From Aerococcus urinae (GTDB lineage Bacteria; Bacillota; Bacilli; Lactobacillales; Aerococcaceae), in assembly GCF_001543175.1 (NCBI RefSeq), contig NZ_CP014161.1, forward strand, positions 1 to 64,000: a stretch of 64,000 nucleotides of DNA. The letters are read 5' to 3'. Every line of letters starts with the position of its first letter. Within the stretch, counting starts at the first letter, position 1. Under the pieces are notes generated by a model. That model worked only from the letters and a program-made list of their open reading frames with translations, made no database searches and was not told the origin of the DNA. Below, one piece after another: positions 1-7,958 of this stretch. A program made the translations under genes and the position numbers.

Positions 1-360
1 GTGATTAGTGGCCTAGCCAATGCCACCGCCGATGTCTTGGTTAGCTTGCTCCCGGTTATCCTAATCACCTTAGCCCTAGGGACGATTGGAATTGTATTGT
101 TTGCTAGTTTAGCGGGGAAATTGCTAAATATTTCCACCTGGCTAGCCATGGGTATTGGAATTTCAGCTCTCTTTGGCTTCCCTGGGACTTATATGTGTCC
201 CGTAGAAGTGGCTAATGCCTTGTCAGATAAGCATGAGGAACGCCAAATTATATTAGAACGGATCCAACCCCAAATGCTGGTTGCTGGTTTCGTCACCGTT
301 TCGATTGCTTCGGTAGTCTTGGCGGGAATTCTTTCCCCCTTGCTAGCGGCTCTCGCATAG
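1..360 (+). CDS. C-terminal part of an integral membrane protein of unknown function
   Basis: The reading frame is open from the first base of the window and ends at a stop at 358-360, so this is probably the 3' end of a longer gene; the GTG at position 1 need not be the start. The 119 visible residues form about three hydrophobic segments (roughly residues 10-35, 43-60 and 92-118) with a conserved-looking FGFPGTYMCPVEVA stretch and a charged loop (SDKHEERQ) between the second and third. That pattern suits a small-molecule transporter, but I do not recognise the family. A bidirectional terminator follows directly. Confidence 0.6.
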   Translation: MISGLANATADVLVSLLPVILITLALGTIGIVLFASLAGKLLNISTWLAMGIGISALFGFPGTYMCPVEVANALSDKHEERQIILERIQPQMLVAGFVTVSIASVVLAGILSPLLAALA

Positions 361-387
361 TTCTCACTCTAAAGTTAAATCAAAACA

Positions 388-437
388 AAAAACTGAGCAC
401 TTTTCCTTTTTCATGTGAGGAAAACGCTCAGTTTTTT
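388..437. terminator. Bidirectional Rho-independent terminator
   Basis: AAAACTGAGC and GCTCAGTTTT form a perfect stem around a loop of about 22 bases, with T-runs on both sides. It lies between two convergent genes and can end transcription from either. Confidence 0.85.
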
Positions 438-451
438 TATTTTTCAAGGCT

Positions 452-1000
452 TTAAATCACTTCAGCATTCAAGCAAGTTTTGAAATGGTTGAGGGCCCAT
501 TCATGTCCTTGAGGGTTGAAGCTGGCCACGCAGTCCTTATGGATAACGATCTTGAAGCCTAAATTATAAGCATCAATGGCGGTATGGAGGACACAGATAT
601 CGGTGCAGACTCCCACAATATGCAACTCTTCAATATGGCGTTCCCGTAATTTGATCAATAAATCGGTTCCCGCAAAGGCGGAATAGCGGGTTTTTGGCAT
701 GTAGTAAACCTGGCTATTTTCCTTGTTGTCGTCATAGACCTGAGCTAATTGCCCATAGAGGTCTTGACCGTGGCTACCCACGATATTATGGGGTGGGAAG
801 AGCTTGGTTTCTGGATGGTAGGGGTCGCCCTTATGGTGGGCATCAATGGCAAAGACGAGGAAGTCTCCCGCTTGGATAAATTCTTCACTGAGCTGACTTA
901 TCGCCCCTTCAATGGCTTGGGCGGGTTCTCCGCAAGTCAGGCTACCATCACTCGCCACAAAATCATTAGTATAGTCGACGTTAATTAAGGCTCTCTTCAT
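452..1000 (-). CDS. pncA: Nicotinamidase / isochorismatase-family cysteine hydrolase
   Basis: Hydrolyses nicotinamide to nicotinic acid and ammonia in the NAD salvage pathway, in the cytoplasm. The 182 residues show the family triad: Asp9 in NVDYTNDF, Lys103 in MPKTRYSAF and Cys136 in GVCTDICVLHT. Asp53, His55 and His71 fit the metal-binding positions of PncA proteins. Length is typical. The start is supported by a strong GGAGG eight bases upstream, and TATAAT on the minus strand (1044-1049) is a plausible -10 box. A candidate niacin transporter (22083-22664) and nadC (22951-23826) elsewhere in the window belong to the same pathway. Other isochorismatase-family hydrolases share this fold, but the complete triad and metal ligands favour PncA. 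Confidence 0.88.
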   Translation of the reverse strand: MKRALINVDYTNDFVASDGSLTCGEPAQAIEGAISQLSEEFIQAGDFLVFAIDAHHKGDPYHPETKLFPPHNIVGSHGQDLYGQLAQVYDDNKENSQVYYMPKTRYSAFAGTDLLIKLRERHIEELHIVGVCTDICVLHTAIDAYNLGFKIVIHKDCVASFNPQGHEWALNHFKTCLNAEVI

Positions 1001-1188
1001 TGTAATCCTCCCTAAAAGTTACTTTTTGCAAATGTTTTTCCTTATTATAAAGCATGGCTTGGTATTGTGAGACAAGCAAGTCATTTTTGTAACCAGAAAG
1101 TAATAGACTGGGACAGTTTCCGCCCGAAAAGAAGAATAATTGCCTTTTAAGTAATCATCGCTTATGCTTTTTAGGGGAGAGTGATAAG

Positions 1189-2136
1189 ATGTCCTGGTTG
1201 CTAGCCATTCTGGTGGTCGTTTTACTAGTGTTGTCCGCCTTTGTGCTACCTAAAAACTTATTCAAGAAAAAAATCTCAAAAAGAGAACAAAAAATTATTT
1301 CTAGTCTCTTTGTCTTGGGCCTAGTGGCTCTGGCCCTCTACCTGGAGCCTAGTCAGACAGGTGATTTGGGAGGGGAAGAGAGCCAGTCTCAAACCTCCTC
1401 GTCAAGTCAGGAAGATAAAGCGTCTGGCCAAGCGGAAAGCCCCTTTCCCAAAGAAAGTCAGGCTCATCCTAGTGCCCGCCCCAGTGATGAGGAAGTCCAA
1501 GCCCTGCGCGAAGAAATTCATCACAGCATCCCCCAAGTGCCAGAGGGGCAGACTTTTCTGGTAATAAATAATAATGTCCCCCTCTTCACCACTAGTGAAT
1601 TGGAACTGACCACTGCCTATGCCAACTACGGGGACTTAGATTTCTTGCAGCGGGTGACTGGGGCTTGGGGCCTTTTGGGGGTGGAACTCATGCCCGATGA
1701 TGCCCGCGAGCCCTTGACCAGTGTGACGCCTACTGGTTGGCGGCAAAGGTCCTACGTCAATATTCCAGGCGGCTGGCTCTATAACCGCTGCCATTTGATC
1801 GGCTATCAGCTAACGGGTGAGAACGCCAATTCCAAGAATTTGATGACGGGAACGCGCTGGTTTAATACTGAAGGCATGCTGCCAATTGAAAACTATGTGG
1901 CGGCCTATCTTGAAGAGACAAAAAACCATGTCAGATACCGGGTGACGCCAGTCTTTAACCAATTTAATCAATTGGCTTCTGGGGTTTATATGGAAGGCTA
2001 TTCCATTGAAGACCAGGGCCAAGTCCAGTTCCATATCTTTATCCCTAACCGCCAACCTGGGATTTCCATTGATTACCTGACTGGTGAGAGTCAAGGCCCC
2101 GCTGGACCGCAAGCAAGTGGGGACTTAAGCTCCTAA
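1189..2136 (+). CDS. Membrane-anchored DNA/RNA non-specific endonuclease (DNA-entry nuclease type)
   Basis: A 315-residue protein of the NucA/EndA (beta-beta-alpha metal) nuclease family. Two hydrophobic segments (about residues 3-20 and 37-52) are followed by a low-complexity Ser/Gln/Glu linker (about 55-100), and the nuclease domain occupies about 120-300. The signature is YNRCHLIGYQLTGEN with His202 as the predicted general base, followed by NLMTGTRWFN for metal binding. Streptococcal EndA, which degrades DNA at the surface during transformation, has DRGH at this place; NRCH is a variant seen in related lactic-acid-bacterial proteins as I recall. An AGGGGAG ribosome binding site at 1173-1179 fixes the start. 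The role may be DNA uptake or nutrient/NET degradation; no other competence genes are nearby. Confidence 0.82.
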   Translation: MSWLLAILVVVLLVLSAFVLPKNLFKKKISKREQKIISSLFVLGLVALALYLEPSQTGDLGGEESQSQTSSSSQEDKASGQAESPFPKESQAHPSARPSDEEVQALREEIHHSIPQVPEGQTFLVINNNVPLFTTSELELTTAYANYGDLDFLQRVTGAWGLLGVELMPDDAREPLTSVTPTGWRQRSYVNIPGGWLYNRCHLIGYQLTGENANSKNLMTGTRWFNTEGMLPIENYVAAYLEETKNHVRYRVTPVFNQFNQLASGVYMEGYSIEDQGQVQFHIFIPNRQPGISIDYLTGESQGPAGPQASGDLSS

Positions 2137-2164
2137 GTGAATCGCTTTTCTTCTATAAAACTGC

Positions 2165-2860
2165 TTAGGCCTGGCTATGGTTGGTGTAGGCCTGGAGGAA
2201 GAGGATGCAGATGCCTAGGGCGGTGAGTGTCATAGGAATGAATATGGTCCAGATGCCCAGCCAGTTTTGGCCTAGACTGATGGCTAAGACGCCGGTAAAG
2301 TAGGAGAGAATAATAGCGATAAAATAAAAAATATTACTTTTGGCGCTGGCCTTGACGGTGGCGTTGGGATAGAGAAAGTAGTCGAAGAGATTTTCGGTGA
2401 GGCGTTTGAAATTTCCCGACATCATGGTCGGGGTATAGTTAGTTCCTTCCAGCGAGCGAAATTCCTCAAATTGGGCGGCGGTCGAAATGGTCAGGAAAGC
2501 CGTAGCGAGCAGGTGGTGACCAGTTTGACTAATCCAGGCCACAACAGCCATGGCTAAAAAGGAAATAATCAAGACCAGGGCATTGCGTCTAATTTCGTGA
2601 GAGGGATCATCATAATGAAAATGAAGGATGCGGGTCAGGACAGTGCCGATCATGAAGAAAATAATCGAGACGAAATAGGGTGGTAGGTCAGCAAAATGCC
2701 CCTGTCCCAAGTTGACTGCCATGCGGATGAGGTTACCACTTTGAAAACCAGCAAAAACCCCCTTATGGTTGAGATAAGAATAAGCTGTTTGTCCCCCGCT
2801 AGACATGGTCAGTAAACAGGAAAAGAACAGCTTTTCAGCCAGTTTTTGTGTTTTTTTCAT
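2165..2860 (-). CDS. DUF1275 / YoaK-family membrane protein
   Basis: A 231-residue polytopic membrane protein with about six hydrophobic segments. The family hallmarks are visible: TMSSGGQTAYSYLNHKGVFAGFQSGN near the N-terminus and PTMMSGNFKRL in the middle. Function of the family is not firmly established. The frame is open for 21 more codons upstream (ATG at 2923), but AAAGGAT lies about ten bases before the ATG at 2860, and the family starts close to this point, so I use 2860. It converges with the upstream nuclease gene with only 28 bases between stops and no clear terminator. Confidence 0.8.
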   Translation of the reverse strand: MKKTQKLAEKLFFSCLLTMSSGGQTAYSYLNHKGVFAGFQSGNLIRMAVNLGQGHFADLPPYFVSIIFFMIGTVLTRILHFHYDDPSHEIRRNALVLIISFLAMAVVAWISQTGHHLLATAFLTISTAAQFEEFRSLEGTNYTPTMMSGNFKRLTENLFDYFLYPNATVKASAKSNIFYFIAIILSYFTGVLAISLGQNWLGIWTIFIPMTLTALGICILFLQAYTNHSQA

Positions 2861-3023
2861 GGGATCGCATCCTTTCGTTGTTTTCCACTTAGCATTATAA
2901 GCTTTAGAACTAAAATAATGCAATAAATGCTGAATTTTCCTTAAGATCCGCTTTGAAAATTCACTTTTAGGGGGAACTGTGCCATAATAGAAGTTAAGAA
3001 TTTTGCCATAAGGAGTCTAAAGT

Positions 3024-3737
3024 ATGCAAGAATTTGCGGTTATCATTCCAGCCTATAAACCTACCCAAGACTTGGTCCCCTATGTCGACCAATTGCTCCA
3101 AGCCGGCGTCCCGCAAGTAGTGGTCGTTAACGATGGAAGCCCGGAAGACTGCCAAGCCATCTTCGACCAAGTCGCTGAACGGGACCGGGTAGACGTTTTG
3201 ACCCATCTTATTAATCGTGGCAAGGGGACTGCCCTAAAGACCGCTTTTGATTTTGAATTGAAACATGGTCAAGACTATAAGGGCTTTGTCACTGCGGATG
3301 CGGATGGCCAACATACCGTCAAAGATGTCTTAAACATTGGAAAAGCGCTAGTAGACCACCCGGATGTCTCCTTTGTCTTGGGCAAGCGGGATTTTGACCA
3401 AGACCAGGTGCCCTTTTTGAGCCGCTTAGGTAATAAAACCACGACCCGCCTCTTTGACTGGCTCTTTGGTTACTGGATTACCGATACCCAAACTGGTTTA
3501 CGGGGGATCAATGCTAAAGAATTGCTTTGGTTGATTGATTTACCTGGGTCGAAGTTCGAGTATGAAATGAATATGTTGATCGTGATGGCGAAGCGGGAAC
3601 TTCCCTACTTAGAAGAGACCATTGAAACGGTCTATGAAGAGGACCGGACCACTCACTACCATCCTTTTCGCGATAGCTGGCGGATTGCCAAGGTGCTCAT
3701 TGATGGCAAGCGGTCGGGTGAGGATGAATTGATTTAG
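3024..3737 (+). CDS. Glycosyltransferase family 2 (dolichyl-phosphate-mannose-synthase-like fold)
   Basis: A cytoplasmic GT-A fold glycosyltransferase of 237 residues. Motifs in order are the N-terminal strand AVIIPAY, the nucleotide-binding VNDGSPE (about 35-41), the metal-binding ADAD at 91-94 within TADADGQH, and DTQTGLRG near 155. It has no C-terminal membrane anchors, so it is the short form of this family. Acceptor and sugar donor cannot be told from the sequence; products in this family include lipid-linked sugars for envelope glycans. AAGGAG at 3009-3014 supports the start. It stands alone, followed by the promoter of a possible small gene. Confidence 0.83.
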   Translation: MQEFAVIIPAYKPTQDLVPYVDQLLQAGVPQVVVVNDGSPEDCQAIFDQVAERDRVDVLTHLINRGKGTALKTAFDFELKHGQDYKGFVTADADGQHTVKDVLNIGKALVDHPDVSFVLGKRDFDQDQVPFLSRLGNKTTTRLFDWLFGYWITDTQTGLRGINAKELLWLIDLPGSKFEYEMNMLIVMAKRELPYLEETIETVYEEDRTTHYHPFRDSWRIAKVLIDGKRSGEDELI

Positions 3738-3749
3738 TCAGCTTATCCT

Positions 3750-3778
3750 TTTACAAATCTTGGGAGTCTGGCTATAAT
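3750..3778 (+). promoter_or_regulatory. Sigma-A-type promoter for a short transcript
   Basis: TTTACA (3750-3755) and TATAAT (3773-3778) are separated by exactly 17 bases. It lies 13 bases after the glycosyltransferase stop and reads into a 35-codon ORF closed by a terminator. Confidence 0.7.
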
Positions 3779-3826
3779 GAAATTACAGTAACTCTCCAAA
3801 GTGTAGCCGATGAAGAGGTGAAGGTC

Positions 3827-3934
3827 ATGGTGATTTTTAAGCATAATACTTTCAAATGCGTGCTTGGATTTCTAGGAGAGCTATTGCCTTTTTTAACACC
3901 AGTGAATAAAGAGATGTTAACGAGCTTGATCTAA
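3827..3934 (+). CDS. Possible small protein or leader peptide, 35 aa, unknown
   Basis: Starts with ATG preceded by GAGGTGAAGG at 3815-3824, downstream of a near-consensus promoter. The product is 35 residues long, with a hydrophobic centre (CVLGFLGELLPFL) between a basic N-terminus (MVIFKHNTFK) and a polar end (TPVNKEMLTSLI). I recognise no homologue. The last codons form the left arm of the following terminator, so translation to the stop would compete with terminator folding. It could be a leader peptide for the exporter genes that begin at 4325, a small membrane-active peptide, or a chance ORF on a non-coding RNA. Confidence 0.4.
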   Translation: MVIFKHNTFKCVLGFLGELLPFLTPVNKEMLTSLI

Positions 3935-3949
3935 TTGAGCTCGTTTTTT
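3920..3949 (+). terminator. Rho-independent terminator overlapping the end of the small ORF
   Basis: ACGAGCT and its complement AGCTCGT flank an 11-base loop and are followed by a T-run from 3944. The left arm lies inside the last codons of the 35-codon ORF. Confidence 0.75.
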
Positions 3950-4324
3950 CTTTGTTCGAGGAAGGGAGTGAAGGATTTGGAATTAAGCCCAATCATTTCT
4001 CAACAGAAAGGTTAAGGTGATCCAAATGCCAATTAAGGCCGTATCTCGCTACTAGGCGTTACATAGTATTATGAAAACAATTAATTAAACATACCTTGTT
4101 ACAGTAAAAAATTCTTCCCTAAGATTAGAAAAAGTGTCTTAATAAAGAAGCTTAATATCAGTATGATTACAGGGGTTGTGGCTACGGTCATGACCTCTTT
4201 TTTCTTTTGACTTGTTTAATTTGAGGCGGATATGCAAGGGGAGGAGTTTTTGGGAGGCTAATTTATCCCATCTTTTCCTAGATATGTTACAATCGATGGG
4301 AAAAGTTAGAAAAGGGGTGCTCAA
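3950..4324. other. 375-base intergenic leader of the exporter genes
   Basis: I see no conserved gene here. It holds two very short ORFs: MPIKAVSRY from 4026 with an AAGGTGAT upstream, and a 15-codon ORF from 4163 ending in a run of Phe codons without a clear ribosome binding site. It also has the perfect palindrome GGTCATGACC at 4187-4196. TTACAAT near 4287 is a weak -10 candidate for the downstream gene. Confidence 0.4.
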
Positions 4325-5131
4325 TTGCAAGAAAGAACCACTAAGCAAACACCAACGATGCAAAAGAAGATTCTAGAAACTGCTCTCTTAGCCGGGCAGA
4401 TCATGTGTGAAAGTAATGCGGAGTCTTACCGGGTGGAGGATACCATGAACCGGATTTTAACCTATTCCAAGGCCTCCTATGCCGTTGCGGTCTCATTCTC
4501 TACCAGTATTTATGCCATTCTAGATGATCCTAATTATGCCAGTGGGGGGTTTGCTGGGATCAAGCGGATTACCTCCCGATCCAACAACCTCAATAAGATC
4601 TCCAAGGTGAATACCGTTTCCCGGGCCTTGCTTGGTGGCAAGATCAGCATGGATGAAGCCTACCAAGAGCTCACGATCATCCGCCAGGCCTCCAATCAAT
4701 ATTCAACCTGGGTATCTTCCTTGGGGATTATTGGCTTAGCTTTGAGTTTTTCGATTTTATTTGAAGGTGGGCTGGAAGAATTTATCGCTTCCGGAATAAA
4801 TGGAGTGATCCTCTCCATGATGACCATCCTGACTGATAAGTATTACATCAACCATGCTCTCTCCAATGTGATCCAGTCCTTGGTAGTTACTTTGGCGGCT
4901 TATTTAATGCTCTTCCATCTCTTCCCAGAAATGAATGTGGCCACCGTTATTGTGGCTACCCTTATGCCCATGGTACCGGGGACGGCGATTACTAACTCCT
5001 TGCGGGATATTTTCCGGGAAGATTATATTGCGGGGTCGGCACGGGCCATGGAGGCCTTCTTTGAAGCCTTGATGATTGCCATTGGTTCCGTGGTCGGCTT
5101 AGCGATTTTAGGGGGGTTATCACATGTCTAA
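4325..5131 (+). CDS. Threonine/serine exporter family, N-terminal (YjjP/DUF1212) component
   Basis: A 268-residue membrane protein of the ThrE family, which exports threonine and serine across the cytoplasmic membrane. The N-terminal soluble part carries the family pattern LLAGQIMCESNAESYRVEDTMNRI (quoted in part; residues about 18-42), followed by several transmembrane helices, and the GTAITNSLRDIFREDY region (about 220-235) is typical. Corynebacterial ThrE is a single protein; here the two halves are separate genes. The start is TTG at 4325, supported by AAGGGGTG about seven bases upstream; the first ATG is at 4358. The stop overlaps the next gene by eight bases, so the two are translationally coupled. 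Confidence 0.85.
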   Translation: MQERTTKQTPTMQKKILETALLAGQIMCESNAESYRVEDTMNRILTYSKASYAVAVSFSTSIYAILDDPNYASGGFAGIKRITSRSNNLNKISKVNTVSRALLGGKISMDEAYQELTIIRQASNQYSTWVSSLGIIGLALSFSILFEGGLEEFIASGINGVILSMMTILTDKYYINHALSNVIQSLVVTLAAYLMLFHLFPEMNVATVIVATLMPMVPGTAITNSLRDIFREDYIAGSARAMEAFFEALMIAIGSVVGLAILGGLSHV

Positions 5132-5600
5132 CTATCTTATCCAACTGATTGCTGCTTATTTTGTCGGTATTTCTTGCTCCATTTCTGTCGAAGAGCCCCG
5201 TAAGATGATTTTAAAAACATCAATTATTGATACTGCCGGCTGGGCCTTGTACCTATTGTGCCTGGACTTCTTCAATATAGGGACGGTTTTAGCCACCTAT
5301 ATTGCCGGCCTCTTGATTGCTGGGATGTCCCACTGGTTCGCCCGACTCTTCCATGAACCGGTGACGGTTTTCTTTATCCCGGGCTTCTTTACCTTGGTGC
5401 CTGGGGGAGGCATGTACCGGACCGCCTTCTTCCTCTTCCAAGGAGACATGTCCCGGGGGCTGTCGGAATTATCGACCACCCTCTTTATCGCTCTGGCCAT
5501 TGCCCTAGCCGTTTTTACCACCGATACTTTGGTATCCATCATTTTCAACCAGCACCTACCTAAATTTATTCGCCGTAACCGCCGGATGAAATTTAAGTAA
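5124..5600 (+). CDS. Threonine/serine exporter family, C-terminal (YjjB/DUF3815) component
   Basis: A 158-residue membrane protein with about four hydrophobic helices and the motif FFIPGFFTLVPGGGMYRTAF (about 79-98), which corresponds to the second half of ThrE. It overlaps the upstream gene by eight bases, which suggests that the two proteins form one exporter in fixed ratio. A bidirectional terminator follows. The substrate is inferred from the family only. Confidence 0.85.
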   Translation: MSNYLIQLIAAYFVGISCSISVEEPRKMILKTSIIDTAGWALYLLCLDFFNIGTVLATYIAGLLIAGMSHWFARLFHEPVTVFFIPGFFTLVPGGGMYRTAFFLFQGDMSRGLSELSTTLFIALAIALAVFTTDTLVSIIFNQHLPKFIRRNRRMKFK

Positions 5601-5613
5601 ATGATTCAAACAC

Positions 5614-5658
5614 AAAAAAGGCCAGCTAAGACCGCTCAGGATCTCGGCTGACCTTTTT
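5614..5658. terminator. Bidirectional terminator between convergent genes
   Basis: AAAAAGGCCAGC pairs with GCTGACCTTTTT (one mismatch) around a central loop. It serves the exporter genes and the M20 amidohydrolase on the other strand. Confidence 0.85.
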
Positions 5659-5676
5659 ATTATGGATTGATTAAGC

Positions 5677-6888
5677 TTAAGCTTTTATGCCGTCGTTTTC
5701 GATATAGCTGGAAACGATGGTAGCCATCCCTTTAGCAGCAACGATAAGGGCGCCTTCATCCATGAAGAATTTTGGATGATGGTGAGGGTAAGTGGGATGA
5801 GCATCTTGGTCATCACTTGCACAGCCAACCCATAAGAAGGCACTTGGGACCTCTTTCGCATAGAAGGCGAAGTCTTCGGAAGGTGGTTGTGGTTGGGTAG
5901 CTTCCACTTTCTTCAATTCAGGATACTTGTTATCTTCTAGGGCTTTCACAGCAAATTCAGTCACTTCAGGGTCATTGTAGAGGACTGGGTAGCCTTTGAG
6001 GTATTCCAGTTCGACAGTGACACCAAAGCTGGCTTCTAAGCCTTTCACTTTAGCCTTGATTTCTTTTTCAATGGTTTCGCCGACTTCCGGTGACATGGAA
6101 CGGACGTCGCCAGAGATTTTGACTTGGCCATTGATGGCGTTAGCAGCACCGGCAGCGTCGAAGTTACCGATGGTGATGGACCCCACGTCAAATGGATTGA
6201 GACGGCGGGAGACGATACTTTGTACTTGGGTAACGAAATAAGCACCGGCAACGATGGCGTCGTTAGAAGTGTGTGGTGAGGAAGCGTGTCCACCTTCCCC
6301 TTTAATGGTAAGGAAGAAGTTATCGCGACCAGTTTGGGCATTACCTTCTTTATAGTAGATACCACCTACAGGCATGTTACTCATCACGTGCATACCGAAG
6401 ACATTATCTACCCCATCTAAACAGCCAGCTTCCACCATGGATTTCGCACCACCAGGGCCTTCTTCTTCAGCGTTTTGGTGGAGGATGACAATCTTTCCTT
6501 GCCAGAGGTCTTTTAATTCGATAAAGGTCTCAGCGAGGATCAATAAGTAAGCCGTATGACCGTCATGTCCGCAGGCATGCATGGCATCGGTTTTTGAAGC
6601 GAAGTCAAGGCCAGTATCTTCTTTAATAGGTAGGGCGTCGAAGTCGGCGCGTAGGGCTACGGTCTTGCCTTCCTTGCCTGAATCAATTGTTACCACGATT
6701 CCATAACCATTACCGACATTACGTTCAACCTGACAATCTAGATCTTTATAGAAGTCAGCAATATAATCTGAAGTCCATTCCTCTTCAAAAGATTTTTCCG
6801 CATGTTCGTGAAGTTCACGACGAATTTCAATCATACGGTCATTCTTTTCCTCTAGTTTTTCATAGAGTGTATCTAACAATTGACTCAT
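5677..6888 (-). CDS. M20-family amidohydrolase (N-acyl-amino-acid / hippurate hydrolase type)
   Basis: A 403-residue zinc-dependent amidohydrolase that probably removes acyl groups from N-acyl amino acids or peptides in the cytoplasm. Metal and catalytic motifs are intact: MHACGHDGH (residues 103-111) with Cys106 and His108, NAEEEGPGG with Glu141-Glu143, and a C-terminal PPSEDFAFY and YPHHHPKFF. The dimerisation lid sits in the middle, with GEGGHASSPH. Cys in the first motif is the M20D (hippurate hydrolase) pattern. Its ATG has a perfect AGGAGG, a consensus promoter and a palindromic operator candidate upstream. Exact substrate is unknown. Confidence 0.87.
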   Translation of the reverse strand: MSQLLDTLYEKLEEKNDRMIEIRRELHEHAEKSFEEEWTSDYIADFYKDLDCQVERNVGNGYGIVVTIDSGKEGKTVALRADFDALPIKEDTGLDFASKTDAMHACGHDGHTAYLLILAETFIELKDLWQGKIVILHQNAEEEGPGGAKSMVEAGCLDGVDNVFGMHVMSNMPVGGIYYKEGNAQTGRDNFFLTIKGEGGHASSPHTSNDAIVAGAYFVTQVQSIVSRRLNPFDVGSITIGNFDAAGAANAINGQVKISGDVRSMSPEVGETIEKEIKAKVKGLEASFGVTVELEYLKGYPVLYNDPEVTEFAVKALEDNKYPELKKVEATQPQPPSEDFAFYAKEVPSAFLWVGCASDDQDAHPTYPHHHPKFFMDEGALIVAAKGMATIVSSYIENDGIKA

Positions 6889-6911
6889 ATTTTTTCCTCC
6901 TTGGTAATTTG

Positions 6912-6963
6912 TTATCTTATGTTAAGATAAACTTATTATAGGTGCTTTATTGAATAAAGACAA
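6912..6963 (-). promoter_or_regulatory. Promoter and palindromic operator candidate for the M20 gene
   Basis: On the minus strand TTGTCT (6963-6958) and TATAAT (6940-6935) are spaced by 17 bases. Just downstream, TTATCTTA-TGT-TAAGATAA (6912-6930) is a perfect 8+8 palindrome lying across the expected transcript start, the position of a repressor operator. Confidence 0.65.
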
Positions 6964-7077
6964 ATAAGTTTGGTTACAAGGGTCCCAGATAGCCAAGCCT
7001 CTTAGACCTTGATAAAATAATCATGTAGAAAAAAACAATCAAAAAACGGCCTCGAGCCTAAGTAAAGGATGGTTATG

Positions 7078-7797
7078 ATGAATGAGACCTGGTATCAAGA
7101 CCCCTACCCAGGAAAGTCCCGCAAATGGTTGGTTATCTTTAGTGTTATCGCTTATTTTGTTGGTGAAACTATTATCCAGGGCCTAACCCTATTCTTCCTA
7201 AGCCCCGAGCAAAATGTTGACTCGGCTATGGATGTCCTGCTCTTGTTAAATTCTTATCCCCTAACCTATATCATCCTAGATGTTATCTGGATGGCTCTCT
7301 TTATTTGGGGCATGAGTGCTTGTGGGCTCAAGTTCTTTAGCCGGCAGAAGTTGCCCAGCAATTTTTTCTCTGGAGTCTTGATTGGAGTGGTCTTAATCTT
7401 TGCCTTTCAATGGCTGATCGGGGGCTTGACCCAATGGCTCTATCCTGAACAGGTTGATTCAGTTAACCAGACCATTTTAATGAACTCGGCTAACCAGATG
7501 CCCAATTGGAAGATCTTCCTCTGTTTCTGTATCCTACCGGCGATTAGTGAAGAGATTCTGACCCGGGGCTTAATCATGCGGTACTTTGTTCCTAAGCATC
7601 CCTTCTTGGGGATGGTTTTAGCGGCCGCTTTCTTTGCTACCCTCCACGCCTCAAATCTTTGGATTCATTGGCTGGGTTATTATGCCATGGGGATGGCACT
7701 GGCTTGGACTTATTACCGGACCGGCCGGATCGAAGCCGCCATGACGGTTCACTTTATTAATAACTTTATTGCGACGATCCCTATGTATCTGTCCTAG
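7078..7797 (+). CDS. CPBP-family intramembrane metalloprotease
   Basis: A membrane protein of about 239 residues with several transmembrane helices and the three CPBP (Abi/Rce1-type) motifs: EEILTRG (the glutamates and arginine near residues 158-164), FFATLHASN and HFINNF near the C-terminus. Family members process prenylated proteins or peptides in eukaryotes; in lactic acid bacteria they are often linked to bacteriocin self-immunity, but no bacteriocin gene is adjacent here. In-frame ATGs lie at 7069, 7075 and 7078; AAAGGA at 7064-7069 is too close to the first, so I place the start at 7078. Confidence 0.85.
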   Translation: MNETWYQDPYPGKSRKWLVIFSVIAYFVGETIIQGLTLFFLSPEQNVDSAMDVLLLLNSYPLTYIILDVIWMALFIWGMSACGLKFFSRQKLPSNFFSGVLIGVVLIFAFQWLIGGLTQWLYPEQVDSVNQTILMNSANQMPNWKIFLCFCILPAISEEILTRGLIMRYFVPKHPFLGMVLAAAFFATLHASNLWIHWLGYYAMGMALAWTYYRTGRIEAAMTVHFINNFIATIPMYLS

Positions 7798-7822
7798 TTA
7801 CTTGTAAATGAATTGAGGGAGA

Positions 7823-7846
7823 AACCGGCTTTTAGGCCGGTTCTTA
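7823..7846 (+). terminator. Terminator-like hairpin after the CPBP gene
   Basis: AACCGGC and GCCGGTT form a perfect 7-bp stem with a 6-base loop, but the following T-run is short (TTCTT). It is probably a weak terminator. Confidence 0.55.
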
Positions 7847-7958
7847 CTATATAGAGGTAGACTTAGTTGCGGACAGCCTATTGACGGGCTAGGGAAAATG
7901 TTTTTTAATGGATGCAGGAATGAGCTTAGGCATGAAGAGGATAAGGAGCGAATGTGAT

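Noticed and set aside
694-988. Plus-strand ORFs of 61 and 79 codons
   Set aside because: They are on the opposite strand of the nicotinamidase gene, which has intact catalytic motifs and a ribosome binding site.
4139-4363. Minus-strand ORF of 74 codons across the exporter leader
   Set aside because: No ribosome binding site or recognisable motifs, and it overlaps the start of a well-supported gene.
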